Shown: one piece after another, positions 61,201 to 64,000 of the stretch
How the letters are laid out: the number at the start of each line of letters is the position of its first letter
Position numbering within the stretch: position 1 is the stretch's first letter
Source of the DNA: Crossaster papposus
Lineage: Eukaryota > Echinodermata > Asteroidea > Velatida > Solasteridae
DNA length: 64,000 nucleotides
Direction of reading: 5' to 3'
Assembly (NCBI GenBank): GCA_037893245.1
Contig: JBAIAA010000238.1
Coordinates: forward strand, 1,984,001 to 2,048,000
Notes under the pieces: model-generated
What the model saw: only the letters and a program-made list of their open reading frames with translations
The model's database searches: none
Told to the model about the DNA's origin: nothing
Made by a program: the position numbers and the translations under genes

Positions 61201-62948
61201 GTTCTTCTTTTTCATTTTGTTAATAGAGCCGTGTCGCGTGACCTGAGTAGAGTGCAGCATCTTCTAAGTAAGAGGAACTCTTCCATGCTCAAAATGCCAC
61301 CTGACGGCCTAGAGCTGCTAGTCTGGGCTGGTGAGACACGAGAGAAATATATAGAACTCCAGAGGGTAAGCATTAGGCAGTGACTTGGATGCGACTTTTT
61401 CATTTTAATAGGAAGTCCAACATAAAATAACCTTTTTAGGTTTACGATATGTGACCTGGCACCACGAAATGGGTGGAAAAGTCGCAAAATTAAAAAGTTG
61501 ACATTATTACATTGCTAGAAAGAAGTCCTAAGCTTTCAAATGATGTATTGTGTGTTGCTGTAGCTTATTCCTAGGCGCTGCTATACCCCTTTAAAATAGC
61601 TAATGTCATGCTTCCTTGTTTTGAGAAAGCTGAGTTCAAAGTCTGTGAACCGTGCCAACTATACTATCACTCATTCAATTCAGCCACCAAAAACACACTT
61701 TATAGTTTTAATTGAGCTATACAATTTTGGGATATGATAAAGAAGGTGTTTTGTATTTAAAAACGTTAATTCGAAACCGACCTCCCACTTGAAAAATGGG
61801 CAATTGGCCAATAGCTCGTTTGGGCCATGTGCGACTTTCCCCTCATTTCGTGGTGCCAGGTCACATATGGTCCATATTGCCGGATCTCTATGCAATGAAA
61901 CATCAGTTACACTTGGTAAACAAATCCAGATAAACGGTCAACAGAGCACTATAGTTAACCATAGTTCGACTAACTCTTGCCGAACCAACACGATCAACCT
62001 ACTCGTCCGAGTACGATGTTTTCGGCGCCATTCATAGTTTGACTAGAATCGTTCGCACTGCACATTTATGGCGCATGCGCTAGTGGCATCGCGAACCAAC
62101 CACTAGTAAACCATTATTAGTCGACAGTCGACTTGATCCAGGCTGCTGCTGTAGACCGGCCAGGCTCATGCATATTCAGCTTGGCTGCAAAATACCAACC
62201 AAAAATGCAAGATGGCGGCGTCAATGTCACAACGCATTTTTCATTTCTTCAAACGACTCTCATTTTTAAGAAGCCATCAGTGGACAACATTACGATTGTT
62301 GTAAGTTGTTTGAATCACTAGTCATCCAGGATTACGGTGATGTATACAGAAGTGTTGAGCGATATGCATTTCGAAAGATATGTGGAATACTGTGTGCGCT
62401 GCGCGATCGCGCCACGCCTTTCAGGTCTGTATACGAGGCACGGATGTAGTCGAGTCCATCACAAGTCCCTGTAAGTCCATCACAAGTCCTCCAGTTCCAA
62501 TTCAAATCACAAGCTCTTCAAATGAGCTTTAGACAAAAGCATTCCTTTGTCATTGTTCATCCAGTTACTTGTGACTGCCTTTATGAAAGGACTTGTGACT
62601 GGCTTCGCGAAAGGACTAGTGAACGGACTTGCAGGGACTCGACTACAACTCTGATACAAGGTTTACTAGTGGGGCTGTGATAGCGACAAAGAGAGCTATT
62701 TACAGCCCCATTAATTGTTGTGCTAGCATGACACAAACATGCTTTCAGGTTATGGCCCATAGATCTTAAGACTAGAAGCTCGACCCTTATGAGTGAAAAT
62801 GTGTGCTTTATGTTTGTGTTCACAGTACAAAACCGAGAGGGATAGAGGCACATCTTCAGAGCCCCCTGAGATGGCGTCCATTATGTGGATTCAGTCGAAG
62901 GACGACTCCGTGTTTGAGAATAAGTACGATGAGAGTGCAGTCATATGA
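55249..62948 (+). CDS. Single-pass membrane protein with tiny ectodomain, 6 coding exons
   Basis: Exons: 55249-55321, 57090-57192, 58256-58413, 59702-59888, 61227-61365, 62826-62948 (TGA). All junctions have GT-AG signals and consistent phases, giving 260 residues. Residues 1-20 form a signal peptide (MEWGAVWIAVFLSCLSLVEA, likely cut before QGNN), leaving about eight outside residues (QGNNGLSG). A membrane helix spans about 29-52 and ends GLCC, cysteines that could be palmitoylated, then NYQRKH as a stop-transfer signal. The cytoplasmic tail is mostly charged. Residues 127-165 (KKEKFERQLVELQ, FQEMLKDVQERIR) look helical; then follow HGNPRVHGYK, AVSRDLSRVQHLLSKR, MPPDGLELLVWAGE and REKYIELQRYK. 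The C terminus is DESAVI. No enzyme motif seen; an adaptor or signalling role is only a guess. I do not recognise the family. It lies 5.7 kb downstream of KMO on the same strand. Confidence 0.85.
56024..56182. repeat. Near-perfect 70-bp hairpin in intron 1 of the membrane protein gene
   Basis: Arms 56024-56093 and 56113-56182 are inverted copies with a single mismatch and a 19-base loop. The left arm starts AGGTAATAACAGTGCGAGGA and contains GACCGGGTTGGGGGATGACC. A TAAA/TTTA-type context outside the ends suggests a MITE. Confidence 0.95.
56406..56783. repeat. MITE with GACCTCACGC ends
   Basis: The left end GACCTCACGCTGCCACTATT and the right end TTTTTTGCGTGAGGTC are inverted and remain complementary inward through ATGCAAATCAACT and CCTTGTTCCAACC, for about 60 bp. 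Confidence 0.8.
57246..57480 (+). repeat. MITE family B copy, intron 2 of the membrane protein gene
   Basis: TTAA at 57242-57245 and 57481-57484. The left end is changed to CCAGTTCGCCTTGG, the right end CCCGGCGCGAACTGG is intact. Starts 53 bases after exon 2. Confidence 0.92.
58517..58785. repeat. Foldback MITE, intron 3 of the membrane protein gene
   Basis: The ends TACACTGAACAAAAATATAA and TATATTTTCGTTTAGTGTA are inverted. The inner arms (TGCCAGTGAGGAATTGCTCA and its complement) pair almost perfectly around the centre near 58655. Possible TA target duplication. Confidence 0.88.
59007..59387 (-). repeat. MITE family A, full copy, intron 3 of the membrane protein gene
   Basis: TTAA at 59003-59006 and 59388-59391, both ends AGGTAGGATACACCATTTG / CAAATGGTGTATCCTACCT intact. 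Reverse orientation. Confidence 0.92.
59918..60407. repeat. MITE with ACTAAGGCCGTGTCC ends
   Basis: The ends ACTAAGGCCGTGTCC and GGACACGGCCTTAGT are perfect inverted copies, followed inward by AAACG and TCTAGAGCTACGG-like words. It begins 30 bases after exon 4 of the membrane protein gene. Confidence 0.88.
60583..60785 (+). repeat. MITE family F, second copy
   Basis: Shows GATATGGCAGAAGAAACTCC, GGAATTTCAGGAGTTCTTTT, a G-tract at about 60670-60683, AGGTAACAATAGT, a second G-tract at about 60735-60749 and CCCCCTCTACCATA in the same order as 13893-14085. Another G-rich tract unrelated to this copy is at about 61079-61134. Confidence 0.75.
61447..61868. repeat. MITE with ATATGTGACCTGGCACC ends, intron 5 of the membrane protein gene
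   Basis: The ends ATATGTGACCTGGCACCACG and CGTGGTGCCAGGTCACATAT are perfect inverted copies extending inward (AAATG, AAGTCGC). 422 bp, no coding capacity. Confidence 0.92.
62446..62646. repeat. Inverted repeat with GTAGTCGAGTCC ends
   Basis: GTAGTCGAGTCCATCACAAG at the left pairs with GGACTTGCAGGGACTCGACTAC-like sequence at the right. ACAAGTCC / GGACTTGT words recur between them. Just before the last exon of the membrane protein gene. Confidence 0.7.
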
Positions 62949-63628
62949 GGAACCGCTTGTACATTTGTTGTTGACCTAAATGTATATAAGTGCCTTTTCA
63001 TCTTTTTAACCTTTACAAATGAATTGAAAGCATGTATACATGTAGAATCCTTGAGTATATGTACATGCATACATGTACATGGCGAGGCAAAAAGAAGTTC
63101 CCTCTAGAAGAATACTTTTAAAAGAAATGTTATGCAGATGTACACTGTATGTAGATAGCCTTTGCAGGTATAGTCTGGGAGCTAGCGACACAAGATTTCA
63201 CCTCATTTCACCTAGAACGTTTGCCCCTTAAAGTTACTTAGTTCGTCCAAGTGATTAACAAAAAGTTGGTCAGCCTGCCCCAAACCCTCTTTGAAAGCCA
63301 AGCCCTCCCCCTCCCCCCAGACTATTATATTCAAAGTAATTTAAAATCAGGATTATAAATGCAAGTTTTCTTACCAAAATAGTTATATAAATAATTGTTA
63401 TAATTTTGTTCAGTTGAGGAATTTCTTTTTGACTCGCCCTATAAATGAATTTAAAGGGTGTACAATTGTATGCATAAAATATTTTTGAAAATTAGGAATT
63501 GATTTTTATTTTTACATTATAAAACCTGAATGCAACTGAAGGAGAATTCGGCTCTCAATCATGACTATGTTTGGGATAGTAGTAATAATTTAGTAACAAC
63601 TGTGTGCCTGTGTGCAAATGATACTTAA
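62949..63628. other. Probable 3' untranslated region and spacer
   Basis: Follows the stop of the membrane protein gene. No canonical AATAAA was found nearby. Contains several TACATGTA words near 63050-63080. Confidence 0.4.
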
Positions 63629-63879
63629 CCAGTTTGCGCCGGAGGACGTATATACATGTACATTGTACATGCAAAGTTTTCCCCAGATTCAAAACGGATG
63701 ACGCATAATAAACACGTCACGAGCAAGGCTGAAAATGTCTGTCAGCAGCGAGCAAGGCCGGTAATGCGCGAGTGTGCTTCCCGGTACCATCAGCCTGAAC
63801 CCGCCTCGGATCAAGTTTTGTTTAAAAAAATCCCGCGCCTCGGCTCCGTGATGTTAAAATAATCCCGGCGCGAATTTGG
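63629..63879 (+). repeat. MITE family B copy near the window end
   Basis: TTAA at 63625-63628. The left end is CCAGTTTGCGCCGGAGGACG; the right end CCCGGCGCGAATTTGG is altered. A short insertion of TACATGTACAT type lies near 63653-63668. Confidence 0.88.
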
Positions 63880-64000
63880 TAATGGGCATAACTAAGTTTA
63901 ACATGAAGCACATACTAACAAAGTTTGTGTGAAAAGAATGCATACTGCAGCATTGATCATTGCAAAAAGTCGGCATTGATCATTGCAAAAAGTCGGCATT

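Overview
The window looks like nuclear DNA of a metazoan, most likely a marine invertebrate deuterostome. The evidence is intron-containing genes with ordinary GT-AG splice sites, L2/CR1-like LINEs with (ATT)n tails, a tRNA-derived SINE, and very dense miniature inverted-repeat elements (MITEs). Several of these repeats resemble sequences I associate with echinoderms, especially sea stars. That placement rests on memory and could not be tested here. Nothing prokaryotic was seen, and I recognised no LTR element or other virus-like fossil.

The coding content is small. A complete kynurenine 3-monooxygenase (KMO) gene lies on the + strand at 36134-49508: 13 coding exons, 458 residues, with all FAD and substrate motifs I looked for. 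It makes 3-hydroxykynurenine in the tryptophan-kynurenine pathway at the outer mitochondrial membrane. A second complete + strand gene at 55249-62948 (6 coding exons, 260 residues) encodes a single-pass membrane protein with a signal peptide, an ectodomain of about eight residues and a conserved-looking cytoplasmic tail. I cannot name its family. Two gene pieces lie on the - strand: the 3' terminal exon of a protein with a farnesoic-acid-methyltransferase-like (Methyltransf_FA) domain at 84-409, and a signal-peptide exon of an unidentified secreted protein at 33062-33266.

Layout: 0-1.4 kb, Methyltransf_FA exon and a MITE. 1.7-7.3 kb, two L2/CR1-like LINEs end to end, the second with an intact endonuclease-reverse transcriptase frame. 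7.8-9.2 kb, a fragment of a different LINE on the - strand. 11.0-12.9 kb, a GC-rich terminal-inverted-repeat element with a foldback element nested in it. 16.7-17.6 kb and 28.1-32.3 kb, two arrays of the same 78-bp minisatellite in opposite orientation, the larger one split by a LINE. 18.3-22.5 kb, a foldback-like element with long inverted arms built of ~155-bp units. 24.0-26.5 kb, a transposon with a 5-bp target duplication that carries a local duplication plus a 563-bp copy of sequence from 3.7 kb upstream. 34-36 kb, a long palindromic MITE. 36-63 kb, the two complete genes, with introns packed with MITEs, one SINE in KMO intron 1 and another downstream of KMO.

I found no convincing new multi-gene system. 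The best leads are the unrecognised membrane protein, the rearranged repeat block at 24-26.5 kb, the paired minisatellites, the foldback elements, and a GC-AG intron in KMO.
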